Assembly (NCBI GenBank): GCA_900553295.1
Contig: USCR01000041.1
Span: 1-16,535, forward strand
Origin: an uncultured Eubacteriales bacterium
GTDB lineage: Bacteria; Bacillota; Clostridia; Christensenellales; Aristaeellaceae
DNA length: 16,535 nt
Direction of reading: 5' to 3'
The position numbers were made by a program, and so were the translations under genes. Shown piece after piece: positions 1-8,709 of this stretch (position 1 is the stretch's first letter; every line of letters starts with the position of its first letter). Under the pieces are notes generated by a model. It ran no database searches and had not been told where the DNA came from. It saw nothing but the letters and a program-made list of their open reading frames with translations.

Positions 1-2435
1 AGGCAGCGGAGCTGCGTCAGCCTTATGTGGGTACGGAGCACCTGTTGCTGGGATTGCTCAAGGAGCCGGAGCGCCTTCCGGAGGCTATTGGCTCCCGGGT
101 GAATTATCAACAGGTGCGGGACATGCTTAGCGTGGGCGCGGCGGACCGGCTCGGCACGGTGGGGGCATCCCCCCTGTTTGAGCTGACGCCGCGGGCCAAG
201 AAGTTGCTGGAGCAAAGCATTTTGGAGTCCCGCCGCTTGGGACAAAGCTATGTGAGCGTGGAGCATTTCTGGCTGGCGATTCTCCGGGAGGGGGATGGCG
301 TGGCGGCCAATGTGCTGCGCCAGCTGGGCGTGGACTTTGACAAGGCGCGTGAGGAGCTGCTGATTCAGCTGCGCACGCAGCCCTACGGGAACGTGGGCAA
401 CATGGAGCAGGAACGGCCCCAGGAAAAGAGCAGGGGAAAGCAGGAGACGCCCACCCTTGCCCAGTATAGCCGGGATCTGACCCAGGCAGCCCGCCAGAGC
501 GAGCTGGATCCGGTAATCGGCCGGGATGGAGAGATCCAGCGGATTATTCAGATTTTGTCCCGGCGCACCAAGAACAATCCCGTGCTGATCGGTGAACCCG
601 GGGTGGGCAAGAGCGCCGTGGTGGAGGGCCTGGCCCAGCGCATTGCTCAGGGGAATATTCCGGAGCTGCTGCGGGACAAGCGGGTGCTGTCCCTGGACAT
701 GGGGAGCATGATTGCCGGGAGCAAATACCGCGGCGAGTTTGAGGAGCGGCTGAAAAACGCCATGGAGGAGATCCGCAAGGCGGGGAACATCATTCTCTTC
801 ATTGACGAGATCCACAACCTGGTGGGCGCCGGCAAGGCGGAAGGCAGCATGGACGCCGCCAACATTCTTAAACCCGCCCTGGCCCGGGGCGAGCTCCAGT
901 GCGTAGGTGCTACCACCCTGGACGAATACCGGAAAAATATTGAAAAGGACGCGGCCCTGGAGCGGCGCTTCCAGCCCGTGATGGTGGGCGAACCCACCCC
1001 CGAGGAAGCCTTTGAGATTCTCAAGGGACTGCGGGACCGCTACGAGGCCCATCATAAGGTGCGCATTACCGATGAAGCCCTGCACGCGGCGGTGACCCTG
1101 TCTGACCGCTACATTGCGGATCGCTTTTTGCCCGACAAGGCGGTGGACCTCATGGATGAAGCCGCCAGTCGGGTGCGCATCCAGGCCTTTACCGCGCCTC
1201 CGGATGTGAAAGCCCAGGAGCAGCGCCTGGAGGCCGTGCAGATTGAGAAGCGGGAAGCCATTGCCCATCAGGACTATGAAAAGGCGGCCGGTTTACGGGA
1301 CCAGGAGCGCGCGCTGCTCAAGGAAATCAAGGAAAAGCGCACGGCCTGGGAGCAAACCAAGAGCGCGGCCAAGGACGTGGTGACCGAGGACGACATCGCG
1401 CAGATTGTGGCCAGCTGGACGGGTATTCCCGTGAAGAAGATGACCCAGAGCGAGGCGGACCGCCTGCTGCATCTGGAGGAGGTGCTCCATCAGCGGGTGA
1501 TTGGCCAGGATGAGGCGGTCAGCGCCGTAAGCCGGGCCATCCGCCGGGCACGGGCGGGACTGAAGGACCCTAAGCGGCCCATCGGCTCCTTTATCTTCCT
1601 GGGGCCCACGGGCGTGGGTAAAACAGAACTGTGCCGCGCCCTGGGCGAGGCCATGTTTGGGGACGAGGACAGCGTAATCCGTGTGGATATGTCCGAGTAC
1701 ATGGAGAAACACACCACCTCCCGCCTGGTGGGCTCCCCCCCTGGCTACGTGGGATATGAGGAAGGCGGCCAGCTTACCGAGGCAGTGCGCCGCAAGCCGT
1801 ACAGCGTGGTGCTCCTGGACGAGGTGGAAAAGGCGCACCCGGATGTGTTCAACATTCTCCTGCAAATTCTGGAGGATGGACGCCTCACGGACAACACGGG
1901 CCGGGTGGTCAGCTTCAAGAATACCATCATCGTCATGACCAGCAACGCCGGTGCGCATTCCATTGATTCGGGCCGCTCCCTGGGCTTTGGCAGCAGAAGC
2001 ATGACCAACGTGCGCAGCTACGAGACCATGAAGGAAACCGTCATGAAGGAGGTCAAGGAGCTGTTCCGGCCGGAGTTTATCAACCGGGTGGATGAACTGA
2101 TTGTGTTCCATCCCCTGGAGGAAGCGGACATCCGCAAGATTGCCCGTTTGTTCCTCAGCCAGCTGGAAAAGCGCCTGGCGGAACGGGACATCCACCTGCG
2201 CTATGGCGAGGACATGGTGGCGTATCTGGCCAAGGAAGGCTTTGACGCAAAATATGGCGCGCGTCCGCTGCGCCGGGTGATTCAGCGCCTGGTGGAGGAT
2301 ACCCTTAGCGAAGAGCTGATCTCCGGAACCATCTCCCTGGGCGACACGGTACAGCTACGGATGGAGAACGATCACATCACCGTGAGCCGGATGGACCAGG
2401 TGCCCCAGAAAGAAGCACAGCCGGAAACGGTTTAA
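1..2435 (+). CDS. clpC: ClpC, AAA+ unfoldase of the ClpCP protease (5' end cut off by the window)
   Basis: Hsp100/ClpC unfolds proteins with ATP and feeds them to the ClpP peptidase in the cytosol. The frame is open from base 3, so the first Met (base 27) is internal: upstream codons continue the first Clp N-repeat ([19 protein letters not shown]), and roughly 30 residues are missing. Counting from Met27, the second N-repeat lies near 55-115. NBD1 has Walker A GEPGVGKS (189-196), pore loop KYRGEF (about 233) and Walker B ILFIDEIH (256-263). A UVR-like helical segment spans about 395-440. NBD2 has Walker A GPTGVGKT (526-533), pore loop GYVGYEEGG (573-581), Walker B VVLLDEVE (594-601) and a sensor-2 YGARPLRR. 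The LGFG motif near 652 lines up with the ClpP-binding loop of ClpC. The UVR segment separates it from ClpB. In Bacillota clpC usually ends a ctsR-mcsA-mcsB operon; those genes would lie to the left. A terminator follows directly. Confidence 0.96.
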   Translation, partial: AAELRQPYVGTEHLLLGLLKEPERLPEAIGSRVNYQQVRDMLSVGAADRLGTVGASPLFELTPRAKKLLEQSILESRRLGQSYVSVEHFWLAILREGDGVAANVLRQLGVDFDKAREELLIQLRTQPYGNVGNMEQERPQEKSRGKQETPTLAQYSRDLTQAARQSELDPVIGRDGEIQRIIQILSRRTKNNPVLIGEPGVGKSAVVEGLAQRIAQGNIPELLRDKRVLSLDMGSMIAGSKYRGEFEERLKNAMEEIRKAGNIILFIDEIHNLVGAGKAEGSMDAANILKPALARGELQCVGATTLDEYRKNIEKDAALERRFQPVMVGEPTPEEAFEILKGLRDRYEAHHKVRITDEALHAAVTLSDRYIADRFLPDKAVDLMDEAASRVRIQAFTAPPDVKAQEQRLEAVQIEKREAIAHQDYEKAAGLRDQERALLKEIKEKRTAWEQTKSAAKDVVTEDDIAQIVASWTGIPVKKMTQSEADRLLHLEEVLHQRVIGQDEAVSAVSRAIRRARAGLKDPKRPIGSFIFLGPTGVGKTELCRALGEAMFGDEDSVIRVDMSEYMEKHTTSRLVGSPPGYVGYEEGGQLTEAVRRKPYSVVLLDEVEKAHPDVFNILLQILEDGRLTDNTGRVVSFKNTIIVMTSNAGAHSIDSGRSLGFGSRSMTNVRSYETMKETVMKEVKELFRPEFINRVDELIVFHPLEEADIRKIARLFLSQLEKRLAERDIHLRYGEDMVAYLAKEGFDAKYGARPLRRVIQRLVEDTLSEELISGTISLGDTVQLRMENDHITVSRMDQVPQKEAQPETV

Positions 2436-2463
2436 CGCGGACTGCCTCTGGGTAAAAACGGAC

Positions 2464-2493
2464 GGCTGTTCCCAGCGAATGCGGGGAGCAGCC
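2464..2493 (+). other. Hairpin in the clpC 3' untranslated region
   Basis: A 10-bp stem pairs GGCTGTTCCC (2464-2473) with GGGAGCAGCC (2484-2493), with one G-T wobble and a 10-nt loop. It follows the clpC stop but has no T-run after it, so it is not an intrinsic terminator by itself. It may protect the clpC mRNA 3' end or mean nothing. The rest of 2436-2523 shows no gene. Confidence 0.4.
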
Positions 2494-2523
2494 CTTCCCA
2501 TGAAAATGTACGGTAGCAATAAG

Positions 2524-2566
2524 AAAACGTCCTGCTTTCTTCGTTTGGAAGGAGCAGGACGTTTTT
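2524..2566. terminator. Bidirectional intrinsic terminator between clpC and the opp operon
   Basis: A 13-bp perfect stem pairs AAAACGTCCTGCT (2524-2536) with AGCAGGACGTTTT (2553-2565), and CTTC/GAAG can pair further inside. On the + strand the stem runs into TTTTT (2562-2566). On the - strand the A-rich left side becomes a T-run. It therefore ends both the rightward clpC transcript and the leftward transporter transcript. Confidence 0.93.
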
Positions 2567-2585
2567 GTGCGTTGCAAAGACCGTG

Positions 2586-3512
2586 TTACCAGTTTTTCCA
2601 GGCGGCTAGCTCTTCATCATTGCACAGCACCTGGTGTCCGGGCTCGATATCCTGCCAGCGGGGGGGATGCTGCTCGTAGTGATGGCAGGAGGGATCGTAG
2701 ATCTCCAGCACCTTTTTCTTTTCCACATCGGGATTGGGCTGCGGAATGGCGGAGAGCAGTGCACGGGTGTAGGGATGGGCAGGATGCCGGAAGAGCGTCT
2801 CCGTGTCGGCCATTTCCACAATCAAGCCCTTGTGTACCACGGCGATACGGTCACAGATGAAGCGCATCACGGACAGGTCGTGGCTGATGAACAGATACGT
2901 CAGCCCGCGCTCCTTTTGCAGCTGGCTCATGAGATTCAGCACCTGAGCGCGGATGGATACATCTAGGGCGGAAATGGGTTCGTCGGCGATGATAAATTCG
3001 GGGTTCATGATCAGCGCCCGGGCGATGCCGATACGCTGACGCTGGCCGCCGGAAAATTCATGGGGAAACCGCGTGGCAAACTCCGGGGGCAGTCCCACCG
3101 CATGCAGGGCGGCGGTAACTCTTTCCTGAATCTGCGCTTTGGTATAACCGCGCCCCTGCAACCCTTCGGAGACGATGTAGTCAATCTTCGCGCGCTCGTT
3201 CAGGCTGGCCATGGGGTCCTGGAAAATCATCTGGATTTTTTGCGTGATTTCCCGGTCCAGCTCCTTGGAAATGTGGCCGGTAATCTCCCGTCCCTTGAAC
3301 TGGATGGAGCCGGCGCTTGCCGGGTATACGCGGATGATGCAGCGGCCAATGGTGGTTTTGCCGGAGCCGCTTTCGCCCACAATGCCAAAGGTTTCCCCCT
3401 TGTATATATCAAAGCTGACGCCTTTGACGGCCTTGAACCGGTGCCAGCTGTTGCCAAAGGTGACCTCCAGGTCCCGAACCTTCAGCAGCACTTCTCTCTC
3501 ACGGGTTTCCAA
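2586..3512 (-). CDS. oppF: Oligopeptide ABC transporter ATP-binding protein, OppF/AmiF type
   Basis: This is one of two different ATPases that power peptide import through the OppBC channel at the inner face of the membrane. The 308-residue product has Walker A GESGSGKT (46-53), Q-loop Q98, signature FSGGQRQR (153-160), Walker B FIIADEP (173-179) and switch His211. The C-terminal tail (VEKKKVLEIYDPS then EPGHQVLCN) resembles the AmiF-like branch of Bacillota and lacks the usual cysteine-rich OppF tail. The start is TTG at 3512, chosen because GGGAGGG sits 7 nt upstream and no better ATG exists. It overlaps the end of oppD by 14 nt, which suggests translational coupling. It is the last gene of the operon. 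Confidence 0.95.
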   Translation of the reverse strand: METREREVLLKVRDLEVTFGNSWHRFKAVKGVSFDIYKGETFGIVGESGSGKTTIGRCIIRVYPASAGSIQFKGREITGHISKELDREITQKIQMIFQDPMASLNERAKIDYIVSEGLQGRGYTKAQIQERVTAALHAVGLPPEFATRFPHEFSGGQRQRIGIARALIMNPEFIIADEPISALDVSIRAQVLNLMSQLQKERGLTYLFISHDLSVMRFICDRIAVVHKGLIVEMADTETLFRHPAHPYTRALLSAIPQPNPDVEKKKVLEIYDPSCHHYEQHPPRWQDIEPGHQVLCNDEELAAWKNW

Positions 3513-4605
3513 CTGCTTTCCCTCCCAACTGCTTCAGTTTGCGGATAACCTCGGGAGGCTCCACCTTGGGGGCACGGGGGTCCAACAGCCAGGTGCGTGC
3601 CCGGTGCGTAGGGGAAATATCGAAATACGGAGGCTGCTCCAGGTGGTCAATTTGCAGCGCCAGGGGATTGCGGGGAGCAAAGGCATCCCCGTGGATTTCC
3701 TGGAACAGGTTGGGCGGCGTGCCTTTGATGGAGTACAGCTCCTCGCCACGGTGTCCCAGCTGGGGCAGGGAGGACAGCAGCGCCCAGGTATACGGATGAT
3801 GGGGATCGTAGAAAATCTCGTTCACCAGCCCCAGCTCCACAATGTCCCCGGCGTACATCACGGCCACGCGTTCGGCAATGTTGGCCACCACGCCCAGGTC
3901 ATGGGTGATGAAAATGATGGTCAGGTTGTACTTGGCTTTGAGCTCCTTGAGCAGGTTCAATACCTGGGCCTGGATGGTTACGTCCAGGGCGGTGGTGGGC
4001 TCGTCGCAAATGAGAATCTTGGGGCGGCAGGCAATGGCGATGGCGATGACGATGCGCTGGCGCATGCCGCCGCTCAGCTCATGGGGATACTGCTTGTACC
4101 GCCGGCGGGGATCGTCAATGCGCACATCCTTGAGGATGTCAATGGCGGCTTCCCGGGCGGCCCGCCCCTTGAGCCCACGGTGCAGCTCCAGGGCTTCCAA
4201 TATCTGCTTGCCGATGGACTTGAGGGGGTTCAGGCTGGTCATGGGGTCCTGGGGGATCATGCACACTTCGCTGCCGCGGATATTCAGCCAGTCGGTGGGT
4301 TTGGGCAGGTTGGTCAGGTCCACATACATCCGGCCCTGCTCATCCTGCTTGCAGGCGGTGCTTCCCTTGAACTTTTCCAGGGCATCGTAGTAGCGGATCT
4401 GCCCCTGGGAAATAAAGCCATTGCCGTCCAGCAGGCCGATAAAGTTTTTGTTCAGCACGCTTTTGCCGCAGCCGCTTTCGCCCACAATGGCCAGGGACTC
4501 TCCGCGGTATACGTTCAGGGTGACGCCCCGCAGGGCATGCAGGGTCTTGCCCCGCAGCTTGAACTTCACGTGGAGGTTTTCCACGGATAGAATGGGTTCT
4601 TGCAT
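3499..4605 (-). CDS. oppD: Oligopeptide ABC transporter ATP-binding protein, OppD/AmiE type
   Basis: Partner ATPase of OppF, 368 residues from the start chosen here. Walker A GESGCGKS (42-49), Q-loop Q119, signature LSGGMRQR (177-184), Walker B ILICDEPT (197-204) and His235 are all present. The C-terminal oligopeptide-transporter extension begins around GTPPNL (296-301). Where many OppD/DppD proteins have GCxFxPRC, this one reads GDAFAPRN, so the cysteines proposed to hold an Fe-S cluster are replaced. This matches AmiE-like proteins of Bacillota as I remember them. ATG at 4605 is preferred over an upstream in-frame ATG at 4653: AGGGAGG lies 8 nt before 4605, and the longer form would overlap oppC by 29 nt and add a poorly conserved leader. 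Confidence 0.95.
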   Translation of the reverse strand: MQEPILSVENLHVKFKLRGKTLHALRGVTLNVYRGESLAIVGESGCGKSVLNKNFIGLLDGNGFISQGQIRYYDALEKFKGSTACKQDEQGRMYVDLTNLPKPTDWLNIRGSEVCMIPQDPMTSLNPLKSIGKQILEALELHRGLKGRAAREAAIDILKDVRIDDPRRRYKQYPHELSGGMRQRIVIAIAIACRPKILICDEPTTALDVTIQAQVLNLLKELKAKYNLTIIFITHDLGVVANIAERVAVMYAGDIVELGLVNEIFYDPHHPYTWALLSSLPQLGHRGEELYSIKGTPPNLFQEIHGDAFAPRNPLALQIDHLEQPPYFDISPTHRARTWLLDPRAPKVEPPEVIRKLKQLGGKAVGNP

Positions 4606-4624
4606 GGTGTTTTCCTCCCTTCCG

Positions 4625-5626
4625 TCACACATGGCTCTTGGGATCGGCGGCATCTGAGAAGGCGTTGCCGATCATATAGAAGGAAATGGTGACGATGGAC
4701 AGGACGATGGTGGGGTAGATCAGCTGATAGCGCAGGCTGGGACTCATCATCAGCTTGCGGCCTTCGTTAATCAGGTTGCCCAGGCTGGGCACCGTGGCGG
4801 GAAGTCCCAGGCCGATGTAGGTGATGAATACCTCCGAGCCAATGGCGCCGGGAATGGACAGCGCCATGCGCAGCATAATCACCGATACCAGGTAGGGCAG
4901 CAGGTTTTTGACGATGATGCGCCAGGTGCTGGTGCCCAGGCACCGGGAAGCGATGTTATAGTCCCGGTCGCGGATAATGAGAATCTGATTGCGGATAAAG
5001 CGGGCCATACCAATCCATCCCGTGATGGACATGGCAAAGATGATGGTGCCCACCCCGGGCTTGAGAATGAAGGAGATCAGAATCAGAATGATGGTGCTGG
5101 GAATGTTATCCAGCACATTGTAAATTTCCGTAAAGAGGAAATCCAGCTTGCGTACATAGCCCCACAATACGCCCATGAGGATGCCCACACAGGCCTCGAT
5201 CAAGGCGCAGGCCAGGCCAATGAACAGCGAAGTCCGCGTGCCGCTCCACAGCCGTGCCCACAGGTCCTGGCCGATGGAGTTGGTGCCCAGCCAGTGCTCA
5301 GCGGAGGGCTGCTTGTTCTTCAGCGGCAGGCCATTGTCGCCATTGGTCACCACAAAGGCGTCGTACTGCCCGGGCAGCAGCGGCTGAATAAAGGTGAACA
5401 GCACAATGAGCAGCATCAGAAGGAGCAGAAACATGGCCACCCGGTTTTTTCGGAAAGCGCGGAGGGTAGAGCGCCAGTAGGAGTAGTTGCTGGCGCCGGT
5501 GAGCTCGGCCTCCTCCGCGTCAAAGGGAGCAAAGGAGAATAGCTCCTTCTCGCTCAGGTCGCGCTTGAGCTGCGCTTGCAGGCTGTTTTCCAGGGCTTCC
5601 ACCTTGGGATGCTTCAGCAGAGCCAT
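4625..5626 (-). CDS. oppC: Oligopeptide ABC transporter permease, OppC/AmiD type
   Basis: Integral membrane subunit that forms half of the peptide channel; 333 residues. A long charged cytoplasmic N-terminus (about 1-62) precedes the first membrane helix (63-84, rich in Leu/Met/Phe). An extracellular loop carries the family motif HWLGTNSIGQDLWAR (111-125), followed by more helices. The EAA coupling loop that docks on the ATPase spans about 225-245 (ASRCLGTSTWRIIVKNLLP). The start codon ATG (5626) overlaps the stop of oppB as TGATG, a classic coupled junction. The 19-nt gap to oppD holds only its ribosome-binding site. Confidence 0.96.
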   Translation of the reverse strand: MALLKHPKVEALENSLQAQLKRDLSEKELFSFAPFDAEEAELTGASNYSYWRSTLRAFRKNRVAMFLLLLMLLIVLFTFIQPLLPGQYDAFVVTNGDNGLPLKNKQPSAEHWLGTNSIGQDLWARLWSGTRTSLFIGLACALIEACVGILMGVLWGYVRKLDFLFTEIYNVLDNIPSTIILILISFILKPGVGTIIFAMSITGWIGMARFIRNQILIIRDRDYNIASRCLGTSTWRIIVKNLLPYLVSVIMLRMALSIPGAIGSEVFITYIGLGLPATVPSLGNLINEGRKLMMSPSLRYQLIYPTIVLSIVTISFYMIGNAFSDAADPKSHV

Positions 5627-6570
5627 CAGCGCTCCCCTCCCTTCTTGACCAGGTTGATGCGGGGGTCCATCAGCGCCATCATCAGGTCGCCCAGCAGCAG
5701 GCCGATGATGCCCACCGTGGCGTAGAGCAGCACGATGCCCAGCACCATGTTGTTATCCTGCTTCTTCACCACGTCCACCAGCAGGCCGCCCATGCCCGGG
5801 ATGGAGTAGAGCGATTCAATATAGATGGAGCCGATGACGGTGTTCAGGAAAGACGTGGGCAGGTACTGCGCCATGGGTACAAAAGCATTGCGGAAAACGT
5901 GGTGAAAGAAAATTTTGTTTTCGCTCACACCCTTGATACGGGCCAGGGTCACATAATCCTTTTTGCTTTCATCCACCATGTAGCGGCGCAGCCACATGGC
6001 GTAGTAGGCGATATTGCCCAGGGACATGGAAAACACCGGCAGTACCCAGCTGATGGCTTTATCCGGGTCAAAAAGCATGCTGATGTGCAGCCACTCGGTG
6101 CCATAGAGCTGAATGAACAGGTAATATACCGCTGAAGGTACCGCCTGAATCAATACGATGAATGCCGCGCCCAGGTTGTCGAAAAACTTGCCCTTGTACT
6201 TGGCCATAAAGGTGCCCATGGGCAAGCCAATCAGCATGGAAAAGAGCAGCGACAGAGAGCCCAACTTAATGGAAACGGGAATTTTCGGGGCGAGAATTTC
6301 CGCCACCGGGACATTATCCCGGTAGACCCAGGAAATACCCAGGTTTCCGTGCAGAATCAATTCCTTGAAGAAATTGTACAGCTGTACAAGAATCGGCTGA
6401 TCCAGGCCCATTTGGTGCAGGCCATTCTGGATCTGCGCGTCGGTCATTTTCTCAATGTTGGGGAAATAGCCATCAATGGGCATCTGGCGAACCAGGATGA
6501 ACACGATGGACAAAATGATAAATAGCGTGATGAAGGAGCGGAGAAACCGCCTGCCCAGATATCGTGCCAC
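5626..6570 (-). CDS. oppB: Oligopeptide ABC transporter permease, OppB/AmiC type
   Basis: The other half of the membrane channel; 314 residues. The first helix is at about 10-29 after the typical start MARYLGRRFL. A periplasm-facing-type loop contains the MGLDQPILVQLYNF motif (54-68). The EAA loop is at about 209-233 (LARIKGVSENKIFFHHVFRN), and IESLYSIPGMGGL (251-263) is a strongly conserved family block. It is ordinary OppB length, not the long AmiC form of streptococci. The start is GTG at 6570, with AGAGAGGAAG about 6 nt upstream. It follows a terminator-like region after the binding-protein gene, so its expression probably depends on read-through. Confidence 0.96.
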   Translation of the reverse strand: MARYLGRRFLRSFITLFIILSIVFILVRQMPIDGYFPNIEKMTDAQIQNGLHQMGLDQPILVQLYNFFKELILHGNLGISWVYRDNVPVAEILAPKIPVSIKLGSLSLLFSMLIGLPMGTFMAKYKGKFFDNLGAAFIVLIQAVPSAVYYLFIQLYGTEWLHISMLFDPDKAISWVLPVFSMSLGNIAYYAMWLRRYMVDESKKDYVTLARIKGVSENKIFFHHVFRNAFVPMAQYLPTSFLNTVIGSIYIESLYSIPGMGGLLVDVVKKQDNNMVLGIVLLYATVGIIGLLLGDLMMALMDPRINLVKKGGER

Positions 6571-6635
6571 GTACGTCTTCCTCTCTGTATAAGCTGGAAT
6601 CCGCCGTTCCGTTCATACCCTGAGATACAGCGGAA

Positions 6636-6660
6636 ACCCCGGCCTGGTCAAGACCGGGGT
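6636..6660 (-). promoter_or_regulatory. Second hairpin just after the binding-protein terminator
   Basis: A 7-bp stem pairs ACCCCGG (6636-6642) with CCGGGGT (6654-6660), with an 11-nt loop. On the transcribed strand it begins right where the T6 run of the terminator ends and lies about 65 nt before the oppB start. It has only TTT after it, so it is a poor terminator. It may cap and stabilise the 5' end of a processed permease mRNA, or its G/C arms may compete with the terminator arms. Both ideas are inference. Confidence 0.5.
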
Positions 6661-6700
6661 AAAAAACCCGGCGGGGAGCACGGATGCCCGCCCCGCCGGG
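6661..6700 (-). terminator. Intra-operon intrinsic terminator between the binding-protein and permease genes
   Basis: On the - strand, 7 nt after the binding-protein stop codon, CCCGGCGGGG (6700-6691 as transcribed) pairs with CCCCGCCGGG (6676-6667) in a 10-bp all-G/C stem with a 14-nt loop, followed directly by TTTTTT (6666-6661). This is a strong intrinsic terminator. Its position fits the known strategy of making much more binding protein than permease and ATPase from one promoter. Confidence 0.9.
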
Positions 6701-6707
6701 GATGGAC

Positions 6708-8555
6708 TTACTTGCCCATGGCGGTCAGCCATTCCTGGTAGGCCGCTTCGTATTCCTCGGCGCTGATGAAGTCCTCATGCAGCGTCTGGTACTTGTAACG
6801 CAGGTTGCTGACGCCGCAGGGAGAATACTGCCCTTCGAAGATATTCAGCTTCGTCACCTGATAGGACGCGGCTTCAATGTTGTAGGGGATAACCATGGCG
6901 TTGTTGATGAGCATGGCCTCCGCCTCGGCAAACTTGGTGTAGCGGGCGGCGATGTCATCGGTGATGGCCTTGGCTTCTTCCACGGTGGCGTAGTAGGTGG
7001 TCAGGATGTCCTTGGTCTCGGGATAGCTGTCGCCGTCCAGAGAAACGTCCATCTTGTTGTAGCTGTTGCCTTCATGCAGGCCGGTCTCGCTGTCGATGCT
7101 CTCGGCAAAGGGAGAGGCCCAGGTCAGCGGGTCGGCGTAGTCGGCGCCCCAGTTGCAGCGCATCATGCTGTACACGCCCGCGCGGCGGGTGGCGGACAGG
7201 AAGGACTCGGAGGGGCCAGCGTACAGCTCCACGTTGATGTAGTCCGTGCCCAGCACGCCTTCCAGCTGCTGTTTGAACAGGATGCTCTCGTTCTCCCAGT
7301 CGGTGTCGCCGCTCTTATAGGTCAGCAGGATGGTCACCGGGAAGGTGCAGCCCGCGGCGGTCAATTCTTCCATGGCCTTGGCCTTGTACTCCAGGGCCTT
7401 TTCCGCGTTGAAGAAGTTCTCCTCGGTGCCATCAAAGGGCGCCAGCTCGGAGTAGTCCACACCGTCCGCCGCGCAGAAGGTAGCGGGGGTGATGGTGTTT
7501 TGCAGGATGGACTCGGGATCGTCCGGCTCCAGGGCGCGCATGGAGTACGTGCGGTCAAAGGCGCTCATGATGGAGTGACGGAAGTTGCTGTTGTTCACGG
7601 CGATGCGCCAGTTGTCCGGGCCGTATTCGGCGTCGTACTGGGGATCAAAGTTGAAGCAGAAGAAATAGCTGAAGTCCGGCACGGCACGGCCGCGGCTGAC
7701 GATATCCGCGTGGTTGGCCTTCCAGTCGTCGATGATGTCGTTGCTCAGGTCGGCGTAGTCCACCTCGCCGCGCAGGGCCATGGTAGGCGCCAGGGTAGCG
7801 GCTTCCGTGTTGTAGATCTGCTCGATGCGGTCGATGTAGACATGCTCGGCATCCCAGTTGTTGGGGTTCTTCACGAAAACGTGCTTTACCTGGGGCTCAA
7901 ACTCGCTGAGGATGAACGCGCCGCAGTAATACATCTTTTCGCAGGCAGTGGCGAACTCCGCGCCCAGCTCTTCCAGCTGCGGGCCATAGGCGGGCATGAA
8001 GCTGCCATAGGTCATGCAGGAGAGCAGGTAGGGGGTGGGCTTATCCACGATGTACTGCAGGGTGTAGTCGTCCACAGCCTTCACGCCAACCTCGGCAAAG
8101 TCGGTGATTTCACCGGCATAGTACGCGGCGGCGTTCAGAATGTTGGCTTCCTCAAACATGTACTCCAGGCTGCTGTCATATTCGGGGGTCAGCACATACT
8201 TGGCGGCGGCCACAAAGTCGTTGGCGGTAACTTCGCCCACCTCGGCGCCGGTGTAGTCGTACCACTTCTGTCCCTGGCGCAGGTGGAAGGTCCAGGTGAG
8301 CTGATCCTCGGACACTTCCCAGGTTTCGGCCAGGCCGGGGATGATCTCGCCGATGTTGTTGTACTCAATCAGCGTATCCACCACGTTGGCACCGGGGGTG
8401 TAGTCCCAGGTGGTGCTGCTGGTCAGGTAGTTCAGCGTGGACACCTCGGAGCTGTACAGCGAAGTATAGACGCTCTCCTCCTCCGCGGAAGCGGGAAGGA
8501 CGGCCAGGCTGGCCAGCATAGCCAGTGTCATCAAGAAGGCAAGCAGCTTTTTCAT
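6708..8555 (-). CDS. oppA: Extracellular solute-binding protein, family 5 (peptide-binding OppA/DppA type)
   Basis: Captures peptides outside the membrane and delivers them to OppBC. The product is 615 residues. It opens with a signal peptide: MKK, a hydrophobic core, then PASA ahead of EEES, giving a likely signal peptidase I cut after Ala24. There is no lipobox cysteine, which is unusual for a Gram-positive binding protein. Typical family-5 features follow: a strand rich in SEVSTLNYL, the GLAETWEVSEDQLTWTFHLR block (about 74-93), and VAAAKYVL further on. ATG at 8555 is preceded by AAAAGGAGGT, a near-perfect ribosome-binding site with about 9 nt spacing. The gene has its own SigA-type promoter and is followed by a strong terminator. 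Peptide specificity cannot be read from sequence. Confidence 0.95.
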   Translation of the reverse strand: MKKLLAFLMTLAMLASLAVLPASAEEESVYTSLYSSEVSTLNYLTSSTTWDYTPGANVVDTLIEYNNIGEIIPGLAETWEVSEDQLTWTFHLRQGQKWYDYTGAEVGEVTANDFVAAAKYVLTPEYDSSLEYMFEEANILNAAAYYAGEITDFAEVGVKAVDDYTLQYIVDKPTPYLLSCMTYGSFMPAYGPQLEELGAEFATACEKMYYCGAFILSEFEPQVKHVFVKNPNNWDAEHVYIDRIEQIYNTEAATLAPTMALRGEVDYADLSNDIIDDWKANHADIVSRGRAVPDFSYFFCFNFDPQYDAEYGPDNWRIAVNNSNFRHSIMSAFDRTYSMRALEPDDPESILQNTITPATFCAADGVDYSELAPFDGTEENFFNAEKALEYKAKAMEELTAAGCTFPVTILLTYKSGDTDWENESILFKQQLEGVLGTDYINVELYAGPSESFLSATRRAGVYSMMRCNWGADYADPLTWASPFAESIDSETGLHEGNSYNKMDVSLDGDSYPETKDILTTYYATVEEAKAITDDIAARYTKFAEAEAMLINNAMVIPYNIEAASYQVTKLNIFEGQYSPCGVSNLRYKYQTLHEDFISAEEYEAAYQEWLTAMGK

Positions 8556-8592
8556 GAAATGGTGACCTCCTTTTGAAAAGATAATGATCCAC

Positions 8593-8625
8593 GGGATTCA
8601 CGGGGATGGGAAAGAATGGAATCCC
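8593..8625 (-). promoter_or_regulatory. Leader hairpin(s) upstream of the binding-protein gene
   Basis: Within the predicted 5' untranslated leader, GGGATTC (8593-8599) can pair with GAATCCC (8619-8625) over a 19-nt loop. Alternatively GGGGAT (8602-8607) can pair with ATCCCC (8621-8626). The two stems share their right arm, so they exclude each other. This could be a regulatory leader or a DNA operator just downstream of the promoter. It matches no riboswitch class I recognise, and short G/C-rich stems arise by chance. Confidence 0.3.
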
Positions 8626-8642
8626 CCGCGGCTGTTAGAAAC

Positions 8643-8671
8643 AGGATACAACCCGCACATGCCCTTGTCAA
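8643..8671 (-). promoter_or_regulatory. SigA-type promoter of the opp operon
   Basis: On the - strand there is a consensus -35 TTGACA (8671-8666), a 17-bp spacer and -10 TATCCT (8648-8643). Transcription would start near 8636, leaving a leader of about 80 nt before the ATG at 8555. The surrounding 8556-8793 intergenic region is clearly more A+T-rich than the genes on either side, as expected for a control region. Confidence 0.8.
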
Positions 8672-8709
8672 GGCAGGGAAATGCATTTTTAATGTATAAA
8701 ACTTGCATC

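Noticed and set aside
27..2435. Met27 as the true start of clpC
   Set aside because: Conserved Clp N-domain sequence continues upstream in the same frame to the window edge, so the gene is truncated by the window rather than starting at 27.
3211..4590. 459-codon + strand open frame opposite oppF and oppD
   Set aside because: It is antisense to two ATPase genes with intact motifs, spans their junction and has no family features.
6684..8576. Very long open frame (630 codons) on the + strand opposite the substrate-binding protein
   Set aside because: It mirrors the binding-protein gene. The translation is a low-complexity Val/Gly/His/Ala mix with no family signature, as expected opposite a GC-rich gene whose codons end in G or C.
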